A DNA stretch of 32,750 bases. Origin: Terriglobia bacterium (GTDB lineage: Bacteria; Acidobacteriota; Terriglobia; Bryobacterales; Bryobacteraceae). The notes beneath the pieces are model-generated. The model worked only from the letters and a program-made list of their open reading frames with translations, ran no database searches and was not told the DNA's origin. Location: the NCBI GenBank assembly GCA_020073365.1, contig JAIQFL010000100.1:1-32750 (forward strand), written 5' to 3'. Made by a program: the position numbers and the translations under genes. Positions 7,010-15,561 of this stretch are shown one piece after another. The first letter of the stretch is position 1. The number at the start of each line of letters is the position of its first letter.

Positions 7010-8263
7010 TTGTCCCGGCACCGTTTCGAGGCTTATCTCGACAAAGTGTTCGACTTCTCCGGCTTGGTGGGCCAACTCCCGGAGGGACGACAGTACCCCC
7101 AACACCCGTGGAAGAAGGTCTTCGATGCCATATTTCTGGGGGCTGCCATGCAGCGGCCCAGCCTGCTCCAAATTCAAGAAGATTGCCGCAGCGGGGCGTT
7201 GGCCGAGCGCATTGGACCGATCAGTGACGACACCTTCGGCTATGCGATGGAACGTCAGTCGCCTGAACCCATCTTCGCCCTAGGTTGTGAAATCGCGCGC
7301 CGTCTCAAACGCAACGGCGTTCTGCGCTCGAATTGGTCCAGAGGACTGGTAGTTGCCGCCGTGGACGGAATCGAGATCTGCAGTTCCTTCGTCCGCTGCT
7401 GTGACGCCTGCCAACAACGGGAGGTGAAGCACAAGGTGGACGGCAAGATGCGAACCGATGTGCAGTATTACCATCGGATCGTTGTGGTCACGGTGGTCAG
7501 TTCGCCATTCCCCGTCCCGCTGGGCGTGCGTTTTCAGAAAGAAGGCGAGGGAGAAGTGGCCTGTGCTCTGGCTCTGTTGCAGGATTTGGTCGGTCATCTG
7601 GGCCCCCGTTTCGTGGATCTGCTCGTGGGCGATGCGCTGTATCTGCAGGCTCCCTTTGTCAAGGCGGTGGAAGAGTTGGGCATGGGCTGGGTTTTCAATC
7701 TCAAAGAAAATCAGCCGGAACTGCTGCAGGAAGCCAGTCGCTGGACCGCCGGCCCTCCGATTGGGATTCAATCGGAGACGGATCGGGAACTTCGCTGGTG
7801 GCACTTGCCGGAAGTCGATTGGCCCGTCGCGGACCGCTCGGTGCGCGTGGTCAAAACGGAGCGCGTCGATCAGAAGCGCCAGATCACGGTCAGCCAGGAG
7901 GGCGCTCATCGGAAGAAGAGCAAGACCGTGGTTACCCAAGAGAGCACCAACTTCTACGTCACCAATTTCCAACTCGGCTCGATTCCCCCGCTGTTCATCC
8001 ATCAGGTCGGCCGCAGTCGATGGCGCATCGATACCCAGGTGTTTCAGACCCTTACGGCCGACTGCCACCTCAAACACCCCGCCGTCCACCAAAGTACGGC
8101 GATCATCGTGCTGACCATGATTCGGCTGCTGGCCTACACTCTTTCCTTACTCTTCTATCAGCGGCAAGTTTGCAGCCATGCCCGCGGAGATCCTGGGACC
8201 TTTCTCGAATTCGCCAAGCGTTTGGCCTACTGGTTCGTTGCCCTCTTGCCCAATACCACTTGA
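7010..8263 (+). CDS. DDE transposase (IS4/ISAs1-like fold)
   Basis: A 417-residue transposase when read from TTG at 7010, the start coupled to the upstream stop at 7005-7007. The frame is open further upstream but that part is out of frame with the DUF6788 gene and is not coding. RNase H-fold landmarks are AAVDGIEI (first Asp, residue 119), LLVGDALYL (second Asp, 208), the NLKENQPELL strand-loop typical of IS4-like enzymes, and RSRWRIDTQVFQTL (residue 341), where the usual third catalytic Glu of the W-x-I-E motif is Asp. No internal stop or frameshift, so it may be active. The exact IS family is uncertain. Confidence 0.8.
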   Translation: MSRHRFEAYLDKVFDFSGLVGQLPEGRQYPQHPWKKVFDAIFLGAAMQRPSLLQIQEDCRSGALAERIGPISDDTFGYAMERQSPEPIFALGCEIARRLKRNGVLRSNWSRGLVVAAVDGIEICSSFVRCCDACQQREVKHKVDGKMRTDVQYYHRIVVVTVVSSPFPVPLGVRFQKEGEGEVACALALLQDLVGHLGPRFVDLLVGDALYLQAPFVKAVEELGMGWVFNLKENQPELLQEASRWTAGPPIGIQSETDRELRWWHLPEVDWPVADRSVRVVKTERVDQKRQITVSQEGAHRKKSKTVVTQESTNFYVTNFQLGSIPPLFIHQVGRSRWRIDTQVFQTLTADCHLKHPAVHQSTAIIVLTMIRLLAYTLSLLFYQRQVCSHARGDPGTFLEFAKRLAYWFVALLPNTT

Positions 8264-8566
8264 TCCACCGTGGCGCAGGTTTCTACGATCCGACCTGGGA
8301 CGTTTCCGGACGCCGCCGCTAGCCAATTCTCCAAGGCCTGAAAATCCACGACGCGTCGCCGTTTGTCAACGATTTTCTTCCCTTCCGCAAGCATTGCAAT
8401 AACCCCTGCCACGCGCAAACTCCACAACTTGCCCGGAATCAGAAATCTGGCACTAACGAAACGGCACCTTACGGAATCGCTCCCAGGTAGTCGAAAGTTC
8501 TTGACAAGCGCGGGCGTTTCGCGGCATACTCCTATCGATAGTCGATAGTAGCGACGGTCGAGGGGA
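8264..8566. other. region between the insertion element and padR
   Basis: About 300 bp that includes the unseen right end of the insertion element and, from 8500, the padR promoter. A minus-strand frame here (about 8264-8500) reads KLWSLRVAGVIAMLAEGKK and onward without a start or a recognisable family; it may be a gene remnant cut by the insertion, or chance. Confidence 0.4.
8500..8547 (+). promoter_or_regulatory. padR promoter with palindromic operator
   Basis: TTGACA (8500-8505) and CATACT (8524-8529) are 18 bp apart. Directly behind the -10 box, at the expected transcript start, lies CTATCGATAGTCGATAG (8531-8547), a 7-bp inverted repeat with a 3-base centre whose first ten bases are themselves self-complementary. 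A repressor bound here would block transcription. The obvious candidate is the PadR protein encoded 20 bases downstream. A GAGGGGA ribosome site precedes the ATG at 8567. Confidence 0.7.
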
Positions 8567-8905
8567 ATGCCAAAAATCAATCCCAGTCCGGACTTCCTGC
8601 CCGGAACTCTGGAAATGCTTGTTTTGAAGACTCTGAGCCGCGGGCCCAACCACGGTTGGGGGATCGCGCAGCACGTTCGACAGGTGTCCCAGGACGCCCT
8701 CAAAATTGGCGAGGGCTCGCTCTACCCGGCATTGCAGCGCCTGCTCCTGAACGATTTCGTGGAAGCCGAGTGGGGCGTTACGGAGAACAATCGGCGAGCC
8801 CGATACTACAGGATTACCTCCGCGGGCCAAAAACACCTGGAGGCGGAAAAGCGCAGCTTCGCGTTCCTGCTGGCGGGGATCGCGCGGGTGATGGAGACGT
8901 CATGA
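8567..8905 (+). CDS. PadR family transcriptional repressor
   Basis: A 112-residue winged-helix protein with the PadR pattern: LPGTLEMLVLKTLSRGPNHG, then the recognition part GEGSLYPALQRLL, the wing NNRRARYYRITSAGQKHL and a C-terminal dimerisation helix. PadR proteins of this short subclass repress membrane transporter genes and are released by small molecules. Here the gene overlaps the ADOP permease gene by ATGA, so both are made from one mRNA and the regulator probably controls itself and the permease through the palindrome upstream. The ligand is unknown. Confidence 0.93.
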   Translation: MPKINPSPDFLPGTLEMLVLKTLSRGPNHGWGIAQHVRQVSQDALKIGEGSLYPALQRLLLNDFVEAEWGVTENNRRARYYRITSAGQKHLEAEKRSFAFLLAGIARVMETS

Positions 8906-11490
8906 AGATTTGGAAACGCATTCGGCAATGGCGGCGGCGCAAGGAGTTTGAAGCCGGCCTGGAGGAAGAGATCGCGTTCCACCGCGAGATGGCGGGCGGC
9001 GCCGCATTCGGCAGCGTCGCGATAACGCTGGAGGACAGCCGCGCGGTGTGGGGATTCGGCTGGCTCGAGTCGTTGATGGGCGACATTCGCTACGCGGTGC
9101 GCGGCTTCCGCAAATCGCCGGGATTTGCGCTGGCGGTGATCGGCACCATCGGCGCCGCGTTGGGCCTGAACACCACCGCGTTCACGGTGCTCAACACTTA
9201 TGCCCTGCGGCCGTTCGCGGTACACGATCCGTTCGCGCTCTACAATTTTAGCTGGTACGGAAAGAATGGGCAGAGCCACCGTTTCACGTGGGCGCAGTAC
9301 CAGGATCTGGCTAGCCGGAAGAGCCCGTTTTCTGACGTGATTGCCGTGGAGGGACTACCGGCTAGTCTCGAGGGCCGCACCCTGTTCGGAGGATTAGTTT
9401 CCGGCAATTACTTTACGATGCTGGGGGCTGGTATCGCCGAAGGCCGGCCTCTGCTTCCCGTCGATGCGGCTGTGCCCGGGTCCGGGGCCGTGATCGTGCT
9501 CAGCTACGACACCTGGAAAAACAAATTCGGCGCCGATCCCAATCTTGTTGGGAAGACGCTCCACCTCCGCGGCCGTGCATTCGAGGTAGTGGGAATTGCG
9601 CACGCGGCATTCGCGGGAATCGCAATCATGCCCATCGCGTTCTGGATTCCTCTCAGCATGGAAGGGGCGATGCAGGATGGCCCCGATCTGCTGTCGTGGC
9701 CGCAGCCTGAGCGGCTGTTTTTGACGGGCCGCCTGCGCGAGGGCGTTGGGACGCAATCCGCCAAGGCCGACCTGATGGCCTGGTCGAGCGGTTTTGGCGC
9801 CGGACTGCCCAAGAACCAGCGCCCCGCAGGCGTGAACCTCCAGTCCAGCGCGACGTTCGTTCCCTTGACGCGCGACGCGATCGTTACCTTTATCCCCATC
9901 TTTACGGCGTTCGGCTTGGTGCTGCTGATCGCCTGCGCGAACGTGTCGAACATGATGCTGGCGCGGGCACTCTCACGTCAGCGGGAGATCGGCATCCGGG
10001 TATCGCTGGGCGCGGGACGGGCCCGGCTCGTCCGCCAACTGCTGACCGAGAGCGTACTGCTGGCAGCGCCCGCCGCACTTCTGGGACTGGCGGTGTCCCA
10101 GGTGACCATCGAAGCTGCGCGGCGCGTGCTGTTCGCGACTGTCCCGCAGGCGTATCGGACGATCCTGATGATCCCGTCCCTGTCGCCCGATTGGCGGGTA
10201 TTCTGCTTCATCCTGCTGGCCTCGGTAATCGCCACCCTGGCGTTTGGACTGGCGCCGGCGATTCAAACCACCCGGTCGAGGCTGGTGGAATCCAACCGCG
10301 GCGATTTCAGCAGCGATTACCGTCCAGCCCGATTGCGGAGTGTGCTGTTGGCCACCCAGGTGGCGGTCTGTTCCCTGCTGCTGATTGTGACCGCGATCGT
10401 GCTGCGCAGCCAGCTGCGAGTGACCTCGCGGACGATCGGCTTGGACCTGAATGGCGTCTGGGACATCAAGATGCCCGAGAAGTATCAGGCGATGGCGGCG
10501 GAACGCCTGGCGGCGACACCCGGTGTTGTGGCGATTGCAGAGGCCTGGCACGCACCTCTCTACGGAAGCGACCGCCAAGTGGCGGTCGTGCCTTCGGGGA
10601 GCCAGGTGACCGTGCGGATAGGGTACAATCTGGTTTCCCCGGGGTACTTTTCGGTATTCCGCATTCCCATTGCGCGTGGGCGCGGATTCACGGACGCGGA
10701 ATCTGAAACCGATGCCCCCTTGGCGGTGGTGAGCGAGTCCGCCGCCCGCCGGCTTTGGCCGGGAGGAGACGCCATCGGGCAGACTTTCGCGATTCCTTCG
10801 TCTGACCGCAAGGATCCATATTTCGACCGCGTGCCGGGCTTTACCGAGGCGCGCGTGATCGGCGTGGCGCAGAACGTGATGAGTGGGTTTCTCGTGATGT
10901 CCACCGACCGTGAGGGTGCCATGATTTATTTCCCCACGAATCGACGGGCGGCCCACAACGACTCCATCCTCATCCGGTTGCGCGGCAATCCCCGCGCGGA
11001 CCGCCAGCGGATCGTGGCCGAATTGGATGAAATCGCGCCGAGCATCTATTTCATGGTCAACCCCATGGACGACGTGCTGGCGCTGCAGATCTATCCGTTC
11101 CAGGTGACCTTTTGGGTGTCGTCGTTTCTAGGCGGCCTGGCGCTGCTGATGACGGTCTCGGGCATTTACGGCGTCATGTCGTACCTGGTGAACCAGAGGA
11201 CCAAGGAGATCGGCATTCGCGTAGCACTGGGTGCGGCGGCTGGGGACGTGGTGCGGATGGTCGTGAAGCAATCCGCGCGGCTGGCGTTAATCGGGATTTC
11301 GGCAGGGGTGGCGCTGGCCTTGGCCGTTGCGCCGGTGTTCGCGCACGAGATTGAGGCAATCCATCCGTACGATGCCATTGCCTACGGGGGAGCGGTGCTT
11401 ATAGTGATGGCGGCGGCCGTGGGTGCGTCGTTTCCGCCGTCACGGAAGGCGGTTCGCCTCGATCCGATGACGGCACTCCGCTGCGACTGA
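8902..11490 (+). CDS. ADOP family permease 1 (MacB/FtsX-like, orphan ABC permease)
   Basis: An 862-residue membrane protein of the acidobacterial duplicated orphan permease family. It starts with a cytoplasmic region (1-70; GLEEEIAFHREM, then GDIRYAVRGFRKSPGFALAV) and the first membrane helix, followed by a MacB-like periplasmic domain, three helices around NVSNMMLARALSRQREIGIR (first FtsX-type domain, about 330-460), a second periplasmic domain and a second FtsX-type domain ending with MSYLVNQRTKEIGIRVALGA and DPMTALRCD. The repeated (Q/R)REIGIR element is the usual contact with an ATPase, yet no ATPase gene is near, as is typical of this family. The start is ATG 8902, overlapping padR. Substrate unknown; export or envelope stress are guesses. 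Confidence 0.92.
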   Translation: MKIWKRIRQWRRRKEFEAGLEEEIAFHREMAGGAAFGSVAITLEDSRAVWGFGWLESLMGDIRYAVRGFRKSPGFALAVIGTIGAALGLNTTAFTVLNTYALRPFAVHDPFALYNFSWYGKNGQSHRFTWAQYQDLASRKSPFSDVIAVEGLPASLEGRTLFGGLVSGNYFTMLGAGIAEGRPLLPVDAAVPGSGAVIVLSYDTWKNKFGADPNLVGKTLHLRGRAFEVVGIAHAAFAGIAIMPIAFWIPLSMEGAMQDGPDLLSWPQPERLFLTGRLREGVGTQSAKADLMAWSSGFGAGLPKNQRPAGVNLQSSATFVPLTRDAIVTFIPIFTAFGLVLLIACANVSNMMLARALSRQREIGIRVSLGAGRARLVRQLLTESVLLAAPAALLGLAVSQVTIEAARRVLFATVPQAYRTILMIPSLSPDWRVFCFILLASVIATLAFGLAPAIQTTRSRLVESNRGDFSSDYRPARLRSVLLATQVAVCSLLLIVTAIVLRSQLRVTSRTIGLDLNGVWDIKMPEKYQAMAAERLAATPGVVAIAEAWHAPLYGSDRQVAVVPSGSQVTVRIGYNLVSPGYFSVFRIPIARGRGFTDAESETDAPLAVVSESAARRLWPGGDAIGQTFAIPSSDRKDPYFDRVPGFTEARVIGVAQNVMSGFLVMSTDREGAMIYFPTNRRAAHNDSILIRLRGNPRADRQRIVAELDEIAPSIYFMVNPMDDVLALQIYPFQVTFWVSSFLGGLALLMTVSGIYGVMSYLVNQRTKEIGIRVALGAAAGDVVRMVVKQSARLALIGISAGVALALAVAPVFAHEIEAIHPYDAIAYGGAVLIVMAAAVGASFPPSRKAVRLDPMTALRCD

Positions 11491-11663
11491 GATTCGCCAA
11501 CTCCCACCGGATGGTTTATACTTCGTCCTGTTGGAAGCGCGAGTGTTCAGTCATAGCCACGTGCAGGCGCCCCTCTGCAAAATCGGCTGCGGCACCTTAC
11601 AGATTTCCAGGCGGGCGACTGCCACTCCACTCGCGGCTGATGCTTTTACGCGGAGGTGAATCA

Positions 11664-12185
11664 GTGCCGATGATCCCATTTATGGAGAAATTCCCGGAGT
11701 TGGGCGCTGCGGAAACCAGATCGGTCACGGTCACGGTCAAGGGCAGGCTCGTCGATCTTCCGGACGGGGAATATGGCTTCCTGGAGTTGTATTGCAACGA
11801 GCCCGGTTGCGACTGCCGGCGGGTGACGATTGATGTGTTGCGGCCGGAGACCGGATGGCGCAAGATCTGGGCCACCATCAGCTACGGCTGGGCAAGCTTG
11901 GATTTCTACCGGAAATGGGGGCCCTCCCAGGATCCGCGCGAGATGCAGGGGCCATCCCTCGATACGCTGAATGCGCAAAGCCCGTACTCATCCGCGCTTC
12001 TCGATCTCTTCCGATCGCTGCTGCAATCGCCCGAATACGTCGAGCGTTTGAAACGGCATTACCAGATGTTCCGCGCCACCATAGACCAAACCGGCGGCTC
12101 AAGCGCCCGGCACGAAATCCATCGCCTCCGAAACCGGAGCGCGAAACTCCGCGATCCCAAGCGCCGGAGCAGGCGCCCTCACTGA
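11664..12185 (+). CDS. hypothetical protein with C-x4-C-x-C motif
   Basis: A 173-residue soluble protein read from GTG at 11664, chosen because GGAGGTGA lies six bases upstream; the frame is open further up but lacks a ribosome site. The N-terminal part has LPDGEYGFLELYCNEPGCDC, RRVTIDVL, which is a beta-rich segment with a C-x4-C-x-C cluster. I have seen this phrase in proteins that often carry a SEC-C zinc motif at the C-terminus, but no SEC-C motif is present here. The middle (SPYSSALLDLFRSLLQSPEYVERLKRHYQMF, in pieces) is helical. The last 25 residues are basic and disordered. Function unknown. It follows ADOP 1 by 173 bases and is probably transcribed separately. Confidence 0.65.
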   Translation: MPMIPFMEKFPELGAAETRSVTVTVKGRLVDLPDGEYGFLELYCNEPGCDCRRVTIDVLRPETGWRKIWATISYGWASLDFYRKWGPSQDPREMQGPSLDTLNAQSPYSSALLDLFRSLLQSPEYVERLKRHYQMFRATIDQTGGSSARHEIHRLRNRSAKLRDPKRRSRRPH

Positions 12186-12402
12186 GTCGGGCCACCCTGG
12201 CAAATCCAAGCCCTGCGCCGAAGTAGGACAGACCCCAGGCCTTGTCCTCGACGGGCCATGGGCTGTCCTGCCGGCGCGGGGATCTCCACCGGAGTATCGG
12301 GTTGAGTTGCAGTCCGCTGCAGTTCGAACGGACTGCCCCACCCAATTGAAACTCGTAGACTGTCACCACGCCGCCGTCCTTCGGGTGCGGCAGCCACTCC
12401 GC

Positions 12403-12840
12403 TCAAGCCGCCGGGGCCACACTCCCCTGCTTCACCGCCCCCTCTGGCTTCACCTCAAAATGCCTTCGGGCGGATTGGATCACGCGTTCTACCTCGCTGC
12501 GATCGAGAGGTTGCGCCAACACATCGTACGCTCCCACATTCAACGCTTCGGCCCAAAGGTAATCGTCGGCGTTGCGGGACGTGACAATCAATTGCGGGGT
12601 TTGCTCCAGGCCGCGCAGATCGTGAAGCACCCTCTTCCAATTCCAATCCGGCACGTCCGTCCCGGCAATCACCACGTGGATGGCATTGCGACCCAGACAG
12701 TGGAGTGCCCGCCGCCGGTCCCGGGCCTCAAACAGCCGCCAACGGAGATTGCGGAAGATCTCGCGCAGCAGTGGCCGATCCTTTTCGTATGCGCCCACCA
12801 GCAAGGCGGACACGGAACTCTCGTGAGCGGTGTGGTTCAT
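12403..12840 (-). CDS. degenerate response-regulator receiver (pseudo-receiver) protein
   Basis: A 145-residue protein with the alternating strand/helix layout of a CheY-like receiver and no output domain. The strand-1 acidic pair is not conserved (SALLVGAYEKDRPLL). At strand 3, HVVIAGTDVPDWNW aligns with the usual L-D-L-x-x-P-D pattern, placing Gly at the phosphoacceptor Asp. At strand 5, YDVLAQPLDRSEV has Gln in place of the invariant Lys. All three active-site features are therefore lost, so phosphorylation in the standard way is unlikely. A good AGGAGAT ribosome site precedes the ATG at 12840. It is alone on the minus strand, divergent from ADOP 2. The fold assignment is by pattern only. 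Confidence 0.7.
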   Translation of the reverse strand: MNHTAHESSVSALLVGAYEKDRPLLREIFRNLRWRLFEARDRRRALHCLGRNAIHVVIAGTDVPDWNWKRVLHDLRGLEQTPQLIVTSRNADDYLWAEALNVGAYDVLAQPLDRSEVERVIQSARRHFEVKPEGAVKQGSVAPAA

Positions 12841-13109
12841 GACATCTCCTCTAGGGTATTCGCTGCCAACGGGGGGAACTCAACTGAGAGTGGACGAATC
12901 GCCACATTCGTCCTACCCCCAGCGTACCCCCAGGCACCCGATCCTACAATGCCTAAATGCACCGATAAGGCTCCCTAGGTGCTTAAATACACCTTTGCTT
13001 TCCAGTCAAGGGAAACCGTATGTCCCGATAGTGCGCCAAAGCGCCTGAAGTTCTCAAAGTTTTCTGAGGGGACCATCGTGCAGGAGCGACGTCCAATCTG
13101 CTGAGATCT

Positions 13110-15544
13110 ATGCCGCTCTGGAAAGATGTCCGCATCGCGCTTCGCCAGCTTCGCAATAGTCCCGCGTTCACTCTCGTGGTCCTGGCCACGCTCGGCCTGT
13201 CGATCGGAGTGAACACCGCGATTTACAGCGTTTTGGACGCGGTTCTGCTCCGTCCCGCGCCCTACCCGCAGCCGGACCGCCTGGCCATGGTGACCACCGA
13301 ATATTGGCAGAACGGTACAAAGAATACCCACACCAGACAGACCGGCACACTGTTCGAAGCGGTTCGCGACGGCGCGCCGGAGTTGGATGTGGCGGCCTCC
13401 TCGCCAGGGGAGAGCGGGGCCAACTTTGCCGCTCCCGGACACCTCGAATACATCCATCAGCAGCGCGTCTCCGCCGGATTCTTAGGCGTTCTGGGGGTTG
13501 CCCCGCAGTACGGGCGGGAGTTCCTTCGAACCGAGGACGTAGCCGGCGGTCCGCCCATCACCGTCCTGAGCTATGACTTCTGGAAACGCATCTTCAATGG
13601 AGACCCGGCCGCGCTGGGCCGTGCCATCACCCTGCGCGGAGAGCCGTATACCATCGTCGGCATCATGCCGAAGGGGTTCCACACCAACGCCAAGGTGGAT
13701 GTCTGGACGCCTCTGCGGCCATCCCGGAGGGGCGAGGGCGGCGGTTCGAATTATCTTGTCCTGGCCCGTCTGAAACCGGGAGTCTCCTGGGGCCACGTGA
13801 ACGAGCAACTGAAGGCCCTCAGCCGCGGCATCAAGGAAGGGTCGAATCTCTCGCGGGACACGCGGTTTGAAGAGCGCATCATTCCTCTCCAGAGCGGCTT
13901 CACGGGCGATATACGCAGCGAGTTGCTGATTACCTGGGCGGCCGTGCTGGCGGTGCTGCTGATCGGATGCGTGAACATCGCAGGCCTGCTGATGGCGCGC
14001 TCCGTTACGCGCGGCCGCGAGATCGCCACGCGCATGGCACTGGGCGGCGGACGCGCGGCCATCGTGCGCCAACTGCTGGTGGAAAGCCTGCTGCTCGCCC
14101 TGGGCGGATGTGCGGCGGGAATCTGTGTCGGAGCTCTAAGCATCGACTGGCTCAAACGCCTGGGCGCCCAGGATTTCGAAATCTGGCCCCCATAGCCATC
14201 GATGCGCGCGTGATGCTCGCCATGGTGGCGATCGCGGCGCTCACCAGCCTGGTCTTCGGCCTGATGCCCGCACTCTCCACCAGCCGGCTGGATATTCGCT
14301 CGGTGCTCATGGAAGGCGGCCGGGGCGTGGCAGGCGGCCGCCGGCGCTGGTCCCGGCAGGCGCTGGTAGCCTGTGAAGTGGCGTTGACCCTGGTGCTTCT
14401 GGTGAGCGCCGGGCTTTTGGTGCGGACCCTGGGTTATCTGAACGGGCTCAACCCCGGATTCGACGCCCGAAACGTGATCACCGCGCAGGCCTCCCTCGAG
14501 GACGCCCGTTACAACACCAGCGCCGCCGTCAACCGGCTCTTCACCCGGACCCTGGAGCGCATCCGTCTCATCCCGGGAGTGCAGAATGCCGCGGTGGCCC
14601 TGACCCTGCCCTACGAACGTCCGCTCAACACCGGCTTCCAGGCACTGGACGGAGACGACCGCGACGGGCACCCGGTTGAGGCGGTCTATTCCACACCCGG
14701 CTATTTCCAAACCATGCGGATTCCAGTCCTCCGCGGGCGTGCCTATCGAGACACCGACACCCCGGAGAGCGCCAACGTAGTCGTGGTGAGCGAGTCCTTC
14801 GCCGCGAAGTACTTTCACGGCCGGGAGGCGGTGGGCCATCACCTCGACCTCGGCGGAGGGGCGCCCACCGAGATCGTGGGGGTGGTAGGCGATGTCGAGC
14901 AGAACAGCGGCCTGGAGCCAGTCGGCCCGGTCTCGGTCGAACCTACCATCTACGTACCGGCCTCGCAGTTTTCCGGCCGGGACTTCCAGATGGTTCACAC
15001 CTGGTTCCCGACCAAACGGGTGATCCGGGCGGCCGGTCCCACCGGCAGCCTGGCGGCGCGGATCCAGGCCGCGTTAGCCAGCGCAGATTCACAACTGCCC
15101 ATCGCCAGGTTCCAGACCATCGACGACCTGCAGGCGCAAAACACCAAGGGGCAACGCTATGACGCCGCGCTCTTCTCCATCCTGGCAGGACTGGCGCTGC
15201 TGCTGGCCGCCATCGGGCTCTACGGCCTGATTTCGCAGTCGATCGCGCAGCGCACCCACGAATTGGGCATCCGTCTGGCATTGGGCGCGACCGCGCAACA
15301 GGCCATGGTCAACGCGATCAAGCCCGGACTCCTGTTGGCGCTGGCGGGCGTGGCTGCCGGCTATGTGTTGTCGCGAGTGGCCGTGCGCTTTTTGGAACAT
15401 CTGCTGTTCGGTGTCCGCACCACTGACACCTTGACTTTTGCGGCCACGGCGGGCGCCCTGCTGCTGGTAGCCGTGTTGGCGACCTTGGTCCCCGCGTTGC
15501 GCATCCTGCGCCTGGACCCCGCCCGCACGTTGAGGAATGAGTAG
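13110..15544 (+). pseudogene. ADOP family permease 2, frameshifted
   Basis: The first frame (13110-14195) encodes the N-terminal half of an ADOP permease, MPLWKDVRIALRQLRNSPAF to QDFEIWPP, then a TAG. The rest continues in the -1 frame from about 14187 to 15544 (APIAIDARVMLAMVAIAALT onward). At the break lies CCCCC (14187-14191); one extra C would restore W-P-P-I-A-I-D-A-R-V, matching W-N-P-I-E-L-D-A-R-V in permease 3, and give 811 residues against 809 for that neighbour. All domains are otherwise intact. It lacks the cytoplasmic N-terminal region of permease 1. Possible explanations are a recent mutation, phase variation, slippage during expression, or a sequencing error. Confidence 0.85.
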
Positions 15545-15561
15545 GAATTTCGGAGCCACCA

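Larger units (their letters stand above)
6653..8263 (+). mobile_element. insertion element with DUF6788 helper and DDE transposase
   Basis: A two-gene unit: a short zinc-motif protein (6684-7007) followed two bases later by a DDE-type transposase (7010-8263). A palindromic promoter sits directly upstream. Limits given are those of the promoter and the second stop codon; the true ends are probably a little outside, as terminal inverted repeats were not found by eye on either side. The element separates the methyltransferase region from the PadR-ADOP region. Confidence 0.7.

Noticed and set aside
12186..12402. Minus-strand frames between the C-x4-C-x-C gene and the pseudo-receiver
   Set aside because: Long open frames are expected in GC-rich DNA; none has a ribosome site or a recognisable domain.
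12977..12994. AGGTG-CTTAAATA-CACCT inverted repeat upstream of permease 2
   Set aside because: Only five-base arms with an eight-base centre; too weak to call an operator by itself.
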